In this document: in pieces, positions 1 to 11,046 of the stretch
Position numbering within the stretch: the first letter of the stretch is position 1
Layout of the letters: each line of letters starts with the position of its first letter
Source: Zhengitettix transpicula
Lineage: Eukaryota; Arthropoda; Insecta; Orthoptera; Tetrigidae
Direction: 5' to 3'
Assembly: GCA_037074705.1 (NCBI GenBank)
Contig: CM073591.1
Location: 9,823,087-9,887,086, forward strand
DNA: 64,000 nt
Translations under genes and position numbers: made by a program
The notes under the pieces: generated by a model
The model's database searches: none
Told to the model about the DNA's origin: nothing
Seen by the model: only the letters and a program-made list of their open reading frames with translations

Positions 1-1080
1 GACATCATGTTGGACAGTTATCTTAGTTCCGATTAAAATTAACTATCTTCTAACTGTTAATTTGTGTGAACACACTGTGAACGTCTTATTTATCCGATGA
101 CAGCTGTTTTCACTTCAATAATGGTTGAACCGTCTCCGGAATCACTTGGCTGACTCATATGCTCCATGAATTCTGAAACATTTAATGAAATACGAAAGAT
201 AAAAGTTTATAAAGTGAACATAATTGTTGATTTGAAGTTTTAGTAATATAGGAAATATTATATAAAATAAAGTTAATATTTCTAATAAGAATTATATAGC
301 ACAGGTGCATGGGAATAGGTGACAATACATCACTGGGATTTACAGTTTTTCCATAATTTTGATAATTGAAACAGTTACCACAGTTTTCCTCAATGCATTT
401 AATCAATATTAAGAATATTCAGTGGAGTGATCCAAAAAAAAAAAACTATTGGAAATAGAATATCAAACAGTCATTAGTATACTATGCCATCTACCATTCT
501 CAAAAACATTAATTATATTCTTACGTATGGGATATACAGACAGCAGTAAGATATTTTTATCACACACTGTTCTTATAATCTCTTAACTTTTACGGTTGAG
601 TTTTTTTAATGTACAGCGTATGTTGAACTGAACACAATATATTTCCACGCATCAATGTTTTCAGTATAGTTTTTACAGTACCAAGTTGCCATAACCATGG
701 TTTGTGTGAAACTGAGCTCTGACCTACCCCTCCACTAAAATTACAGGGCAGTGGGTCACTGCACATCATATCTTGACATGACTTGCTCTCTCTCACAGCC
801 AATATACTAATTTCTCATAGAAGGAAAGTTGTATAGAATTTAATTATGTTTTTAACACACTATCGGGGTTTCAAAAATCATTTACAATTTACGCAAACAC
901 AATTAAATTTAAATAAATGAAAGAAAATTACATGAGTTATCATTATTTGATTGAATTTGAAATATATCAACCCTACTTTTTCACATTTAATTTAATAAAA
1001 AAATTTATCAACGTGACTTACTCTCTCAGTCAGATCCTTTTATTGTTATTTAATATCGCCAAATAAGTATAGCATAGACT
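1..1080. other. AT-rich sequence, no gene recognised
   Basis: Low-complexity AT-rich DNA with only short chance open frames on both strands. The last exon of the Kir gene (minus strand) could lie here or beyond the left edge, but no stretch resembling a Kir C-terminal tail was recognised. Confidence 0.5.
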
Positions 1081-1082
1081 TA

Positions 1083-1745
1083 AGAGGGTCTGCGAGGGCT
1101 ATTCTCTCGCAGGTAGAACCTTTTAGGAGAGACATGAGGGGCTACCTATGGGGATGCCTTTTCCTCTCCGTTTTTGAACTAAGGTTCCCACAAGCCAAGG
1201 CACCTCGGCCTGTTTTGAGAGGTGTATGTTCTGGGGTCACAGAACTTGGGCATACGGTAAAAAATGTTTGTTGTTCCCATTGGAACAGTCGGCCAGCTGC
1301 CTCCTAAACTGGTCGAGTCGAGGTGCGTCCCCACAGAAAACTCCTCTCCCGGTCTGCGACCCGTGACATACACCTCTCAACATAGACCGAGGTGCCTCGG
1401 CTTGTAGGAAAACAGAGAGAGGAGGACGCATCCCCAAAGGTAGTCCCCTCCGTCTCTCCTAGAAGGTTCTGTCTGCCAGAGAATAGTCCTGGAAGATGAA
1501 GAAGGCATAGGCAGGCTATGTATAGGGTAATTCACATAGTGGCAACTCCCCTCTTATAGCATAGGAAAGGGGGGATCCGGAAAAGTGAGGAAGGTAGCAA
1601 AGGGTTAAATAGAGCTATGGTTTAAGGATCCTACCCTGCAATTCGCCTAAATGTGATGCAGGGGAAAACCCTAGGAAAACCTGCATCAGGTAGGTCTGGC
1701 ATTTGGTACTTGTCCCACGCCCTTCCGATGGCAGGAGAGGAGTTT
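1083..1745. repeat. Family B repeat cluster (one plus, two minus fragments)
   Basis: Three pieces of the family B element lie end to end. A plus-oriented head runs 1083-1350 (TCTGCGAGGG hairpin through the CCCCACAG box). A minus-oriented head piece runs about 1351-1495, and a minus-oriented tail piece runs about 1515-1745. The two heads meet head to head at about 1350, so this copy is a rearranged, partly palindromic cluster. The short open frames across it are shadows. Confidence 0.8.
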
Positions 1746-1945
1746 GCGCGAGACTTATTAAATAACAGTAAAAGGACCTGACTGAGATAATAAGTCAGTT
1801 TGATAAAATTTTTATTCAATCAAATAATTAAATTAAATATGGAAAACTAGGGTTGACAAATTTTCAAATTCAATCAAATAATGATAACTCGTGTATTTGA
1901 ATTTAGGTGAAGTTTCGTAAATAGTAGATAATTTTGTTGAAATCC

Positions 1946-2060
1946 CTAAAAGTGCGTTAAAAAGAGAATTAAATTTTCTACGACTTTCCTTTTATGAGAA
2001 ATTTGTGCGTGTTGGTACGTGACGTGACAGCAGCGTGGAATGACGTCAGCGGCTGCGGCT
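1946..2060 (-). repeat. Family C repeat relic next to the Kir exon
   Basis: The minus strand resembles the centre of family C seen at 12.6-13.6 kb and 27 kb, including a full CRE octamer TGACGTCA at 2041-2048 and the decayed peptide RKVVENLILF, against VKVVEDLILF in the other copies. It lies just past the Kir exon splice donor. The open frame that runs from the Kir exon into it is therefore intron read-through, not coding sequence. Confidence 0.6.
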
Positions 2061-2079
2061 TGTCCGTGTAGCGACCTAC

Positions 2080-2522
2080 CTTCCGCGGTGAGAGTGCTCT
2101 GGTCGCGGGCAGAACACAGCGGCGTGGCCACGGACGCGGTGGAGTCGAGGCAGCGGTAGTCCATGCGGTAGCAGCGCGTGTCCGAGCTGAAGCGCATGGC
2201 GGGCTCGAAGCGATGGCCCCACTGCACCTCGGGCAGCAGGTACGAGGCCCGCGCCTGCACGCGCTGGTCCGTGGACTCGACGGTGCCCTCGAGCACGGCC
2301 ACCACCTCCAGACGCGACATGGCCATGTCCGCGGCGGACATCCCCCACAGCGGCGAGTAGCCGTCGATGCGGTGCACCACCGTCTCGGGCCACAGCAGGA
2401 AGAACCTGCGGTCGCCGCCTTCCAGCTTGAGCTCGGTGCGGTGCGGCACCAGACGCTCGCCCTCCGGGGTAGTCCTCTCGCCCACCAGCAGCACGTGCAT
2501 CTTAGACTCGATGATGTGCGAC
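2080..2522 (-). CDS. Kir potassium channel, exon encoding the cytoplasmic C-domain
   Basis: Encodes most of the cytoplasmic immunoglobulin-like domain of an inward-rectifier K+ channel. It starts SHIIESKMHVLLVGERTTP and continues through FFLLWPETVVHRID, SPLWGMSAADMAMSRLEV, EGTVESTDQRVQARASYL, VQWGHRFEPAM and TPLCSARD, all recognisable Kir landmarks. The acceptor is TTGCAG|GTCGCAC at 2522 and the donor is GGAAG|GTAGGT at 2080. The exon is 443 bp, enters after two bases of a codon and leaves one base. At least one more exon with the tail and stop is needed and was not found. Third codon positions are strikingly GC-rich compared with the ferlin exons. Confidence 0.9.
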
Positions 2523-2590
2523 CTGCAAGAGGCAGACGGCTCACGTCGTGTTGCGCAACCTCTCCTCTGGAGGAGGGTTCAGACCTGTAC

Positions 2591-2892
2591 CTTGTACGCA
2601 TGTCGGCGACGCGGAACATGAGGCAGAGGGCGCCGTCGCGCCGACAGATGACCGCGGTCTTGCTGAAGAGGATGGTCCGTGTGCGCTGCTTCGGACGCAC
2701 CACTTTGGCGAACACGATGCCCAGCAGCGCCGTCTGGATGATCACGCCCACGATGGCCTGCATGCACAGCAAGAAGACGGCCTCGGGGCATTCCTCGGTG
2801 GGCATCCGCGCCCCGAAGCCCGTCGTGTGCTGATTCTCCATGCTGAAGAGGAAGCACGACGTGAAGTTGTAGATGTGCGTCACGCACGGCGT
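2591..2892 (-). CDS. Kir potassium channel, pore and TM2 exon
   Basis: Encodes the pore helix, selectivity filter, TM2 and the start of the C-domain. TPCVTHIYNFTSCFLFSMEN is followed by HTTGFGAR, then TEECPEAVFLLCMQ, a hydrophobic TM2 (IVGVIIQTALLGIVFAKV), RPKQRTRTILFS and LMFRVADMRT. The acceptor is TTTTTGCAG|ACG and the donor ACAAG|GTACAG, 302 bp. The Glu of SMEN and the Arg after the filter, which form the pore salt bridge in Kir channels, are kept, as are the basic residues after TM2 that bind phosphoinositides in the family. The filter reads TTGFG where most Kir channels have T-I/V-G-Y/F-G. Kir family membership is secure; assignment to a particular Irk paralogue is not. Confidence 0.93.
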
Positions 2893-2989
2893 CTGCAAAA
2901 ACATGGTCGGGTGGTTCTCAGTCAGTGGGACACACCAAACATTGCAACGCGGAGGATTTGCCCGGAACAACTACAGGAGAAATAACCCC

Positions 2990-3525
2990 ATAAATCAGAC
3001 GTGAACAGACACATTTTAATTCTCCAAACGTCGGTTTATTTCACCACTCCGCCTTTATCTTTACTTAGAACCAGACAACGGAACACCAGACTAACATATC
3101 AAACCCTTGCGAATATGAGTATTCTATTACTGTCCCTGAGAAACCATGAAAAACTAAACGACCAGGATGGCTTGACCGCATCCCGGGGCTTTAACACGTG
3201 TCGTTAAATTAACCTGACCCATTAATTAAATATCATGACATTTTTGGGGGCTGAGATTCAGTTAGAATCATCCTTCAGCTCTTTAAAAAAAATATAGAAG
3301 GAAACAAAAAACTGTAGAGACCCACTAGGGGAAAAAATAAACGACTTAAAAATAAAGAGAAGCTAAAAAAGCAGAAATATACAAGAATCAAGAAATATAA
3401 GTTAGTTAATCAGCATTTAAAATAATCTGACAATTACCATTTTAATCAATAATCAAACAAAACAACTAATATGTCAGAAAAAAATGTGTATTTATTAATT
3501 AAACATTATTTTTTATATATATAAC
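2990..3525. other. Kir intron, no feature recognised
   Basis: AT-rich intronic sequence between the pore exon and the family A repeat. Only short chance open frames were seen. Confidence 0.5.
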
Positions 3526-3526
3526 T

Positions 3527-4085
3527 ACCTGGGTGCCAGGCGTTGCCCGGGTTGTCATAATTAAACTCAGCGACATCCACAACCCGGGATTTGACTCCAA
3601 TCTCGGTTATCTTTGCGTTATTTTTACGTAACATCATTCCACTCCCCACCCCCTAAGGGCGTTCCCCCCCCCCACCCTCCTCGTATGCCAAAAGAAGTTC
3701 AAATAATACACAAACAACATCGGGAGAAACACTATCAATCTAATTAACACTGAAAAATATTTATCCAACGGAAATAACAGCCGTGTTTTCATGTTTTTTT
3801 TAAAAATTTTTACACCCCGTCCCCTGGGTTGTTAAATGACAAGTTGAATGTCATAATTAAACTCAGCGACATCCATAAACCTGGATTTGACTCCAATGTC
3901 GGTTGTATTCGCGTTATTTTCTTGTAATACTCCACCACCACCACCACCACTAAAAGTGCTTCGTCTCCCATACCGAAAGGAGTGGAGTTGAAATTATACA
4001 CAAGCAACATCGGGAGAAACACTATCAATCTCATTATCCCCCCAAAAAATATTTATTCAACGCTAATTTATATATATATATATAC
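3527..4085 (+). repeat. Family A repeat, two head-to-tail units, in the Kir intron
   Basis: Starts CTGGGTGCCAGGCGTTGCCC and contains two related units (about 3550-3790 and 3835-4065). Each reads AACTCAGCGACATCCA, then a GATTTGACTCCAAT-type box, a C-rich stretch, AACATCGGGAGAAACACTAT and AATATTTATYCAACG. It ends in a TATATA run at 4070-4083. The same order is seen at 7254-8041. Confidence 0.75.
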
Positions 4086-4128
4086 AGACGTAAATGTTAA
4101 CATAAGCGAAATGAAGAGTGTGTCTCAC

Positions 4129-4453
4129 CCATCCGATATCCTTTTGGAATTGAGGCAGGTGGTCCGGTTCGAGGTCGCCGTGCGCCAACGCTATGAGCCA
4201 CCAGATGACTCCGAAGATGAGCCACGACATGAAGAAGATCATGGTGACGACGAGCAGCGTCCACCTCCAGGGCAGGTCCACCATGGTGGTGAACATGTCC
4301 TGCAGCAGTCTGATCCGCAACATGGACGCCGACTCGATGGAAATGTTGCAGACGCCGGAACGGAGGACCACGCGTCTCTTGGAGGCCTGACAGTCGAGTC
4401 CGCGGACTCCCTGGTACCGGCTCCGGCTGCGGGACGAAACAACGAACTGATAC
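4129..4453 (-). CDS. Kir potassium channel, N-terminal and TM1 exon
   Basis: Encodes the cytoplasmic N-segment (KRRVVLRSGVCNI, LLQDMFTTMVDLPWRWTLL), TM1 (FFMSWLIFGVIWWLIALAHG) and the turret start DLEPDHLPQFQKDIGW. The donor is GGATGG|GTGAGA, so the exon ends on a codon boundary and joins in frame to TPCV of the next exon. The frame is open upstream to a stop at 4501-4503 with no Met, so a 5' exon must exist. Plausible acceptors leave the exon start at 4453 (pyrimidine-rich CCTTCCCTCCTGAG), 4426 (TCCCGCAG) or about 4494; I chose 4453. The intron to the pore exon (2893-4128) holds a family A repeat. Confidence 0.88.
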
Positions 4454-4639
4454 CTCAGGAGGGAAGGGGGGGGATGTTCCTCAAAGACTTTTTCTGTTTT
4501 TCACAGACAGTGGTCAGAGAGCAGTCACGCGAAGCCGCAAGCAACTCTCAACAGACGTCGGTGGCCCTACTTGGTTGTGGCTGTGGGTTACTTGGGTCTT
4601 TCATAAACCATCAATGAGGTGGGAGACAACGCTCAAACC

Positions 4640-4870
4640 TTTCCATGGATTTTTTTTGAGTTAATTGTCTGATTGAAAGCAAGATTCTATTTTTTTTGCG
4701 CAAATTGACTGACGGAAGGAAAACTTCTTTTGTTTAATTTTTGACTGTTTAATTGTCTGACTAAAAACCAAGCTTCTATTGTTGTTGTTTTTGGCGCAAA
4801 GTGACTGACCGATAGCAAAGTTCTGTTTTCTTTTGCGTAAATTGACCATGACCGAAACCAAGTCAGTTTC
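4640..4870 (+). repeat. 42-bp minisatellite, short block
   Basis: Several imperfect copies of the ACTGACNGAAAGCAAACTTC-type unit, the same unit as the large array at 5220-6330. The array is interrupted by the sequence at about 4870-5215. Confidence 0.7.
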
Positions 4871-5215
4871 TTTTAATTATATATTTTTCTGACTGTTTAA
4901 AATTAAATTATTAATAAATAAACGACAGCCTTTTAAGGTCGGAAAATGATTTTTAATAGGGATTATTAAACGTTTCGTCGCTATTTGCGTCCTCTTCAGG
5001 TGTAGAAGTTTTATATATATAAAACATTATACAATATTTAAAATAAAATTTCGATGATAGATTTGGCAGATAACTTAATGGTGCCGGACGTGTTCCGCTG
5101 ACTGCAGTGGCCGCAATGCACTACTTAAATGAGACGCACCAGTTACATTGTTGTGTGTGGATGACAACGAAACAATTTAGAATTTAACGTTACGCCAATC
5201 AATATATATATAGAT
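4870..5215 (-). mobile_element. Insertion in the minisatellite with a Penelope-type tail
   Basis: Splits the 42-bp array into two blocks. On the minus strand it carries CCTGAAGAGGACG…GACGAAACGTTT at about 4960-5000, a tail motif that recurs in this window beside the Penelope-like GIY-YIG remnant (56.8 kb) and at 19.97, 21.2 and 35.7 kb. No coding sequence is visible. Element class is an inference from the tail. Confidence 0.45.
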
Positions 5216-6330
5216 TAAAAATTTATTTTATTAGTATATTGACAGACGGAAAGCAAGCTTATATTTTACTTTTCCGTAAATTTACTGACCGAAATAAATT
5301 TCGTATAGTCTTTAAGTAAACTGACTGATGGAAAGCAAACTACAATTGTTTGACTGACAGGAAACAAACTTCTATTGTTAATGAGTAAACTTATTGACAG
5401 AAAGGAAACTGCAATTGTTTTTATGAATAAATTGACTGACGGAAGGCAAACTTCAATTGTTTTTTTTAAGTAAATTCACTGACAGAAAGCAAACTTCTAT
5501 TGTTAATGAGTAAACTGACTGACGGATGGCAAAGTTCTATTGTTTTTATAAATAAATTGACTGACAAAAAAGCAAACTTCTATTGTTAATGAGTACATTG
5601 ACTGACGAAAAGCAAAGCTCCTATTATTTTTGAGTAAATCGACTGACAAAAAGCAATTTCGATTTTTTTTAAGTAAATTGACTGACAGGAAGCAAATTTC
5701 TATTGTTTATGATATAATTTGTTTGAACTGAAACAAGCTTCTATTTTCTTTTGCATAAATTTACTGACCGAAATCAATTTCGTATTTTATTTGAGTAAAC
5801 TGACTCACAGAAAGAAAACTGCAATTGTTTTTATAAATAAATTGACTGACAGGAAGCAAACTTCTATTGTTTATGAGTTAATTTGTTAGAACTAATACAA
5901 GCTTTCATTTTCTTTTGCATAAATTTACTGATCGAAAGCAATTTCGTATTTTTTTTGAGTAAATTTACTGACGAAAAACATTTACGTATTTTTTTGAATA
6001 AATTGTATGACAGATAGCAAATTTCTACTGTTAATGAGTAAACTGACTGACGAAAGGCAAACTTCTATTGTTTTTATGAATAAATTGACTGACAAAAAGC
6101 AAACTTCTATTGTTAATGACTAAACTGACTGACGGAAGGCAAACTTCAATTGTTTTTAGTAAATTGACTGACGGAAGGAAAACTTCTTTTGTTTATGAGT
6201 TAATTGTCTGACTGAAAGCAAGCCTCTATTGTTTATGAGTAAATTGACTGACGGGAATCAAGCTCCTATTTTCTATAAACGCGTAAATTGACTGACTCGA
6301 TTTTTTTTTTCATTAGCGTAGTGACTGACG
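5216..6330 (+). repeat. 42-bp minisatellite, main array
   Basis: Roughly 25 imperfect copies of a unit of about 42 bp, consensus near TTGACTGACGGAAAGCAAAC followed by TTCTATTGTTTTTGAGTAAA. Units drift in length and sequence; some pairs alternate GAATAAATTG and GAGTAAACTG, suggesting a higher-order dimer. Followed by TCAGTCAGTCAGCCAGCCAG at about 6400. Confidence 0.9.
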
Positions 6331-7253
6331 GACAGGAAAATTTCTCCTGACGGCTACGTCCTGCGAGTGCATGCATATTCGACGGCCGCGACGGTAAGTG
6401 TCAGTCAGTCAGCCAGCCAGAAAGGATGATGGCCAGCGGACAAAAGACGCGGCAGTTAAGGAGGACAATTGAGACGCTCACATACGTACCGCTCGCTCGT
6501 CGTCTTCTTCTTCTGAGGACCTCCAGAGAACCTCCCACCACACACACACACACACACACAGCAATTACGCTAAGTAGCGACGAGGCCAATTAAAGAACCG
6601 ACAGACTGATTAACTATCGCTGGATTATTTTATGTGGTTTAGCACAGCAGCACCACCACAGACTGCAGCCTCCTCAGAGGTAAAGCGCAACGGCAGTTGT
6701 GACCCTTAACAAGTTAACTAATTTAAATATAAAAAATATTTACTATTAAATTAAGACAATTATATTTAAGAAATTAGTTTCTCATAACTGTGACTGACTT
6801 ATTACTAAGTTTTTCCTTTTGCATTTTAATATTGATTGTAAATATAAATATGTTGCTTTTTAGTGTTACTGAATGTTAAGGGGAATATTTACAAATTCTG
6901 CTAAATAATAAATTGTGGTCATAAAAACAACAACAACAACAACACGGCAAACGAGGAGTAATATAAAAGATTAAGATAAATGAAGTTGTAATTACAAAAA
7001 AAGAACACACATTCCAGTTTTTAAAAGATGAAGTCAATTAAAAATGTTATATTAAGGGGCTTGATATGATATAAAAAAAATTTTGAGGTTAAAAAGTAAC
7101 AAATAAATAATTAAATATCAAGAAAAACAGAGCAGAGTAAAAAATAAGGTGCAAACTGAATTGAACTTTTTAGTAAATAATAAAATGTGGTCCTACTTGT
7201 GCTGTCTAAATGGTTTGGAATAACTTCACATCCCCTACAATTTATTTCATACT
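6331..7253. other. Intergenic sequence with a (CA)n tract
   Basis: Holds a (CA)n microsatellite at about 6538-6561 and an (AAC)n tract at about 6929-6943; otherwise AT-rich. The 5' exon and promoter of the Kir gene could lie here, but nothing diagnostic was seen. Confidence 0.5.
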
Positions 7254-8041
7254 ATCTGGGTGCCCGGCGTTGCCCGAGGTGTCATTTATCTATAACCCCC
7301 GATACGACTCCAATTTCGGCTGCTTTTGCGCAATTTTTGTGTAACGCTACTCGAACCCTAATCATTATAATTAACTCTGAATAATATTTCTTCAACGCAA
7401 ATATCTGCCGTGTTTGCATGTTCCAAAATTTGCACCCCGCTACCCCTGCATCTGAGGGGTCAATGCCCAATTTGAATGTCGTAACTAAACACAGTGACTT
7501 CCATAACCTTTGATTTGACTCCAATCTCGGTTGTATTCGCGTTATTTTACTGTAAAGCATCTCCACCCCCAAACCCGAAGGGTGTCATTTTCACAGGGCG
7601 TAGGGGATGAAAATTGTATTCAGATAACATTGGTAGAAACACTATCAATGTCTTTGACCCCTAAAAATATTTATCCGACTCAAATATCGGCTGTTTTAGT
7701 ATGTTTAAATATTTCCACCCCCGCTTCTGGGGGGTGGAAGACGCGTCTCACCCCCCGACAGTGTTTGTTTCCTGGTCGCAAAGACACACGTGTACGAAAT
7801 TTGGTGAAAATTGCTCGACTGGTGTAGATTTGTATTTTATTTAGAAACCCTTTGTATGGGAAATAGAAAAGGGCTGTTTTTAGGGTTTTCCCGGAAATTA
7901 TTCGATTTTTTCTCGTCTTTTAAACCTTCCCTAGACCTCCACGAACATTTCAAGACTAAGATAAGATAAATCCGTTCAGCCGTTCTCGAGTTTTAGTGAG
8001 ACTAACGAACAGCAATTCATTTATATATATATATATATAGA
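7254..8041 (+). mobile_element. Family A element, probably full length
   Basis: About 790 bp from CTGGGTGCCCGGCGTTGCCC to a TATATA run and GATT. The middle repeats the ACTCCAATCTCGGTTGTATT box. The last 300 bp contain TGTACGAAATTTGGTGAAAA and AATCCGTTCAGCCGTTCTCG followed by AACGAACAGCAATTCATTTA. That tail style is common at the 3' ends of RTE-like non-LTR elements and their non-autonomous partners in invertebrates. No reverse transcriptase is present. I read it as a non-autonomous retroposon; the class is inferred. Confidence 0.6.
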
Positions 8042-8699
8042 TTACCCTCCCCCCCCTCCGGCAAACCTTTCTTGTGACTGATATCCGGGGGGGGGGGAAA
8101 TTTTCCACTAAGTAGTGATTTATTAAAATGATAACTTAATGCGGGGGCTGATGCTTGATGCTTCACTGAGCGTGTCCCTAGATTAAACCGTGTTTGAGCT
8201 TCCTTTGTGTTTCTCTGCTGAAGACGGAATTACCTACTAAGCTTATTTATCGTCCTTGCGACACTCTCGAGAGGCGCGTTGCAAAACTTCCATCTTAGTT
8301 TAGTTCTCACTTGTCACTCCAGGCGAAGCTACAAAATTATCGGCTTCATGGTTTGTCGTTCGCGTTATATAAAGTCCATGGATATTTATTTTAAAAAATA
8401 TTTTTTTAGTACTTACTAGATGAGAGCCCGACGCTGCCCGGGTATTTATTAATCCTGAATAGGAATTGATTCGACAACCAGCACGCAACCGCGCCAGTGT
8501 TTGAAACATTTACCTATTTGCGTTCCCCTTCCCGACCTAACCCCTCGGCAGCTAACTTAAAAAAAAAACCAGAGTGTTTAAAATTATCAAACAAATTACT
8601 ACAGGTACCGTAAAGAAGTAAAAAAAAATACAACCTGCAGCGAAATAGAGACCAAAATATAGCTGGTACATTGAGAAAATAAAAAAAATACACAGAAAG
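8042..8699. other. Unassigned sequence with a family A-like head
   Basis: Contains C-run and G-run tracts (8044-8100). At about 8414-8450 a sequence like the family A head (GAGAGCCCGACGCTGCCCGG) is followed by unrelated sequence. No gene recognised. Confidence 0.4.
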
Positions 8700-8962
8700 C
8701 AGCCTGCAAGGGATGTTCTCTCGCAGGCAGAACCTTGTAGGAGAGACAGGAAGGAGCTACCTTTGGGGATGCCTCCTCCTCTCTCCGTTTTTGAACTAAG
8801 GTTCCCACAAGCCGAGGCCTGTTCTGAGAGGTGAATGTTCCGGGGTCACAGACCTTGGGCGTACGGTAAGAGTTGTGCGCTATTCCCATTGGAACAGTCG
8901 GCCAGCTGCCTCCTAAACTGGTCGCGGCATGGAGAAGGGAATGCTGCGTCCCCACAGCAAAT
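8700..8962 (+). repeat. Family B repeat, head half
   Basis: Plus-oriented head half of family B, from GGGATGTTCTCTCGCAGG to the box GCTGCGTCCCCACAGCAAA. It stops exactly where the mariner relic begins, so the mariner C-terminal end lies inside or against this copy. Confidence 0.8.
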
Positions 8963-9660
8963 CAATTTCATCCCCTATCAAAGTAATCCCAGTCCGGTAA
9001 AAACCGCACTTTTTCCAACGCTTTTCCCAGTCCTCGAAACAGTCGGAATAGTCTTTTTCCCGGTGTAGCCTTCAAGACCTTCTTCGATTCGGTTTTTATC
9101 TCCTTAATCGTGTAAAAACGGACTTTTGAGTTTGCTGAACAGCCACAAGTCGCATACGGTGGTTGAGGAACGATATGAGTCGCGGAGAACCAACGCAGTG
9201 TGACGTGGTGCATCATCGTGGTGAAGGAACCAAGATAATGTTCCTTGTTGACAGTTTGGCCCCGGGGGAAGGAATTCACAGTGCACCACACCACGACTGT
9301 CAACATGACCTTGATATTCGCTGGATTGGTCGGTGGTTTCAGGGTCTCGTCTCCAGTAATGACGCATTTCAAGTGGTCGTGACAGTCAGACAGCAAAGTT
9401 TCACACACCATCAACGCGACGCTTTTATTCCACCACCAATGGAGACTTGACGCGTCTGAGACACACGAAACATTCTTCACAATGGTTCAGGCTGAGCCAG
9501 ATGATGTTCCAACACCATCAGCGAGATCTCTAATTGTCCATCTTGGACGTGGCCCTCGTCGGTAGACGTTGATGGTCGTCCAGAGCGCTGCGAGGTTCGT
9601 CTCTGAACTCGTTGCACCACTCATAAACGTGTCACAGTTTGATCACCAAAGGCCTTCAAC
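8963..9660 (-). pseudogene. Mariner-family transposase relic, multiply frameshifted
   Basis: Decayed DDD-type mariner transposase spread over at least three minus-strand frames. N-terminal pieces read FGDQTVTR and YEWCNEFRDE, then SGRPSTSTDEGHV. The catalytic core follows as VITGDET (first Asp), ANIKVMLTVVVW, RGVVHCEFLPPG, QTVNKEHYL, LHHDDAPRHTALV (second Asp), VPQPPYAT and CDLWLFSKLKSPF (third Asp). It ends near DWDYFDRG at about 8970. The frames shift several times, so it cannot encode an active enzyme. Inverted terminal repeats were not identified. Confidence 0.88.
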
Positions 9661-9937
9661 GTGTGTCCCCCGCACAAGAATATTCCTTCCGCAAACACAA
9701 AATATTTGGTGCAAGTTCTTTGCTCAACAAAATCACCCATAATTCAGTTAATTGGTTGTTTACAAAAACACACACACACACACACGTGTAACTCTGAGAT
9801 AATTAAACCTTTAAACAAAACAGACGCTTGGCAAATATTGTAGACAGTCCTGCCATCCTAGGGAAAAAAATTTACCTGCCTCCCTAATACCCCGAGGAGT
9901 TTTAAATTAATATTTCACCTTACGCTTTGATCACAGT

Positions 9938-9976
<39 letters not shown>

Positions 9977-11046
9977 TTTTTTTTTCACTCGTAAAGTCAA
10001 TTTAATCCCAGCAAAAAAAATAATTATGCTTTTACTAGATGGCGAATGCGGTATCCATAAGGAATCTCAAGGGTCTTTAGTTAGATGCGCAGTGACGTCA
10101 TCCGTGCGTCTGCGCATGCAACTCCCAGTCAGCGTGGCGACGTGAACGTGTTCAATTGTCCGTATCCCTCAAGATTGCGGACAATAATTTCTCTATCAAC
10201 CCGTCATATATTTTTAATTACTTTATTAACAACAACAACAACAACAAAAATGATTGTTTTCGGTGAACATTTAAAGTAAAAATTTAACAGTGTTTAGTGC
10301 CTCTTGACGGAAACTACTAGGGGTTGGATTGTAAGAAGAAGGACGACTCGCACCGTTACGATTTATTTTTTTAAATAATAGCAAGAAAGGAATCCGCGTG
10401 CCTCACAACAAAAGCTGCTTCCATTACGTGACAAAGTGTTTCCGTACATTTCTGCACGACTGACCGGGCAGATAACAAGAGCCGTCATCCTCGTTCGTGA
10501 CACTCGACAGAAAAACTTTATCGCCTCGATGGTGGTAATAGGGGCGTGACGTCACAGAGGCTACGTAATCCCACAATAAAGTATTGACCCATAATTCCCT
10601 TTGTGTTAGATTTATTGCGTATTGCAGTACGCGTGGTTGAGTCACCCTTTTCCCACGAGGAAGCCATTTGCAACGTCGTTCGGGCCCGGAAATGCGTTAT
10701 TCGTCTTTTTACGGTACAGTCACGTAAATCGTAAACTGAAGAAGGCAACGAGGTTAACACTTGCAGAATTCAGTTTTACGATAGGGAAAAAAGCAAGGAA
10801 TATCCTCAATAGTCGCTTATATGATATTTAAATTAGTGTCACAATTTTATGAACACCCTGTACCACTTACACGACACGTGTAACTTACTAATTACATAAA
10901 TAAATAGCCAAATAACAGACGAAAACAACTGTTAAATTAAATACCACTCTTTAGTGAAACGGGAGGAAGTAAAAATAGATAATGATGTAAAGTGTATCAC
11001 AAAAGTGTCCCTTGTGGGACACCAACACTCTAGTGAACTTAGAGAA
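9661..11046. other. Unassigned sequence with microsatellites
   Basis: Holds (AC)n at about 9766-9785, (TA)n at about 9940-9974 and (AAC)n at about 10228-10245. Two perfect CRE octamers TGACGTCA occur at 10093-10100 and 10547-10554, outside recognised family C copies. At about 10985-11030 a short piece carries TGTCCCTTGTGGGACACCAA, related to the foldback-element arms at 15.4 and 17.2 kb. No gene recognised. Confidence 0.45.

Noticed and set aside
1946..2079. C-terminal extension of the Kir open frame
   Set aside because: It follows a strong donor (GGAAG|GTAGGT) and consists of family C repeat sequence, so it is intron read-through.
2213..2985. Plus-strand open frames over the Kir exons (up to 206 codons)
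   Set aside because: Antisense shadows of GC-rich coding sequence; the minus strand encodes an unmistakable Kir channel.
3982..4617. 211-codon plus-strand open frame
   Set aside because: Antisense shadow of the Kir TM1 exon with a low-complexity charged translation.
5216..6330. CRISPR-like array
   Set aside because: Units are directly adjacent and drift together with no unique spacers, in an animal genome; it is a minisatellite.
8968..9480. Intact mariner transposase gene
   Set aside because: The catalytic motifs fall in different frames and the N-terminal part is split by stops, so it is a relic.
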